From Desulfobacula sp. (GTDB taxonomy: Bacteria > Desulfobacterota > Desulfobacteria > Desulfobacterales > Desulfobacteraceae), in NCBI RefSeq assembly GCF_030145145.1, contig NZ_JAQYWD010000020.1, forward strand, positions 42,448 to 106,447: a stretch of 64,000 bases of DNA, read 5' to 3'. Position numbers and translations under genes: made by a program. How positions within the stretch are numbered: position 1 is the stretch's first letter; each line of letters begins with the position of its first letter. Under the pieces are notes generated by a model, which saw nothing but the letters and a program-made list of their open reading frames with translations, made no database searches and was not told where the DNA came from. Shown piece after piece: positions 63,635-64,000 of this stretch.

Positions 63635-63727
63635 TGGCGGGGAGGGTGGGATTCGAACCCACGATCCCGGTTTAGCCAGGATACTGCTTTTCGAGAGCAG
63701 GGCCTTCAGCCACTCGGCCACCTCTCC
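63635..63727 (-). tRNA. tRNA-Ser (CGA anticodon)
   Basis: On the minus strand the sequence starts GGAGAGGTGGCCGAGTGGC, a class II serine tRNA with a long variable arm (around TATCCTGGCTAAACCGGGA). The anticodon stem CTGCT/AGCAG encloses the loop CTCGAAA with CGA as the anticodon, and the T arm is GTGGGTTCGAATCCCAC. CCA is encoded at the 3' end (63635-63637). The acceptor stem has one A-C mismatch (third pair). Confidence 0.93.
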
Positions 63728-64000
63728 GCGTCAACGAACAAAAGTCCACCAAGCGATGTACATCTAAATAATTATGGGAGTATTGTCAAGAGACTCAATG
63801 GTTTTTGGCTCATTCTTTGTCAAAACTATCCACAACAATTGCACCCATAGATGCTGGCATAGTTATAACTATAATGCGTTTCAACGATGTTATCGGGTCG
63901 TCCAGTACAGGCAGTTTATCCAAGCTGTTAAGCAGCGCGCTAAATTAAACAAATGAAGTACGAAATTTTCAAAATAAATTGACCATTCTGAAAAAATATC

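Noticed and set aside
63774..63956. 60-residue frame at the right edge
   Set aside because: No ribosome site, unusual composition (many Tyr, Arg and Cys) and no motif; I could not tie it to an insertion sequence.
1..64000. CRISPR array, insertion sequence or prophage
   Set aside because: No regular direct repeats with spacers, no transposase or integrase reading frame, and no phage structural genes were seen.

Overview
The window looks like chromosomal DNA of an anaerobic, Gram-negative delta-proteobacterium, most likely a sulfate reducer of the Desulfobacterales. This is inferred from gene content: a selenocysteine-containing periplasmic formate dehydrogenase without a membrane subunit, a complete Rnf complex, corrinoid uptake behind cobalamin riboswitches, many PAS/GAF histidine kinases, and an NtrC-type regulator. 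No 16S or other marker gene is present, so the family assignment is tentative.

Layout. 0-8.8 kb: a signalling block, with two paralogous receiver-STAS regulators bracketing a large MalT/SARP-like STAND regulator, a membrane-anchored unknown, a lipoprotein of the branched-chain amino-acid binding family without transporter genes, and a sensor kinase. 8.8-11.9 kb: a redox-type envelope operon (TlpA-like thioredoxin, GAF/rhodanese-like membrane protein, MauE/DoxX-like protein, small lipoprotein). 12-22 kb: an AT-richer, patchy stretch with a U32 protein, a DUF1499 lipoprotein, a LysR regulator and CoA-transferase pair flanked by two copies of one repeat, a three-gene unit of unknown function with peptidoglycan-binding-like repeats, and a cupin gene followed by an attC-like inverted repeat. 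22-28.2 kb: fdhA(Sec)-fdhB-fdhE followed by a thioredoxin-like and a peroxiredoxin-like gene. 28.4-32.8 kb: the MoxR/DUF58/transglutaminase operon. 32.8-37.8 kb: a metallo-beta-lactamase-fold protein, a CI/LexA-type repressor, a small membrane protein and a soluble kinase plus sigma-54 regulator pair. 37.8-40.3 kb: a TonB-dependent receptor behind a cobalamin riboswitch. 40.6-46.1 kb: rnfCDGEAB. 46.1-51 kb: a universal stress protein, a patatin and a hybrid sensor kinase. 51.1-61.4 kb: a ten-gene cobalamin operon behind a second cobalamin riboswitch. 61.5-64 kb: an aminotransferase, a small secreted protein and tRNA-Ser(CGA).

How parts work together. The receptor at 37.9-39.8 kb would carry corrinoids over the outer membrane. 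The 51-61 kb operon supplies the TonB/ExbBD/TtpC motor, two periplasmic binding proteins, and the BtuCD pump. One binding protein is fused to a CbiZ (adenosylcobinamide amidohydrolase) domain with a signal peptide, which suggests corrinoid trimming in the periplasm. Both loci carry a TTGACA promoter, a B12 riboswitch and an intrinsic terminator. Formate oxidation by FdhAB would feed periplasmic electron carriers, while Rnf links ferredoxin and NAD(H) to the ion gradient.

Less certain areas: 18.10-18.51 kb holds no gene I can support, only a hairpin and short imperfect repeats. 28.17-28.47 kb is the divergent promoter region between fdhA and moxR. The last 270 bases show no supportable gene. 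No CRISPR array, insertion sequence, integrase or replication origin was seen.
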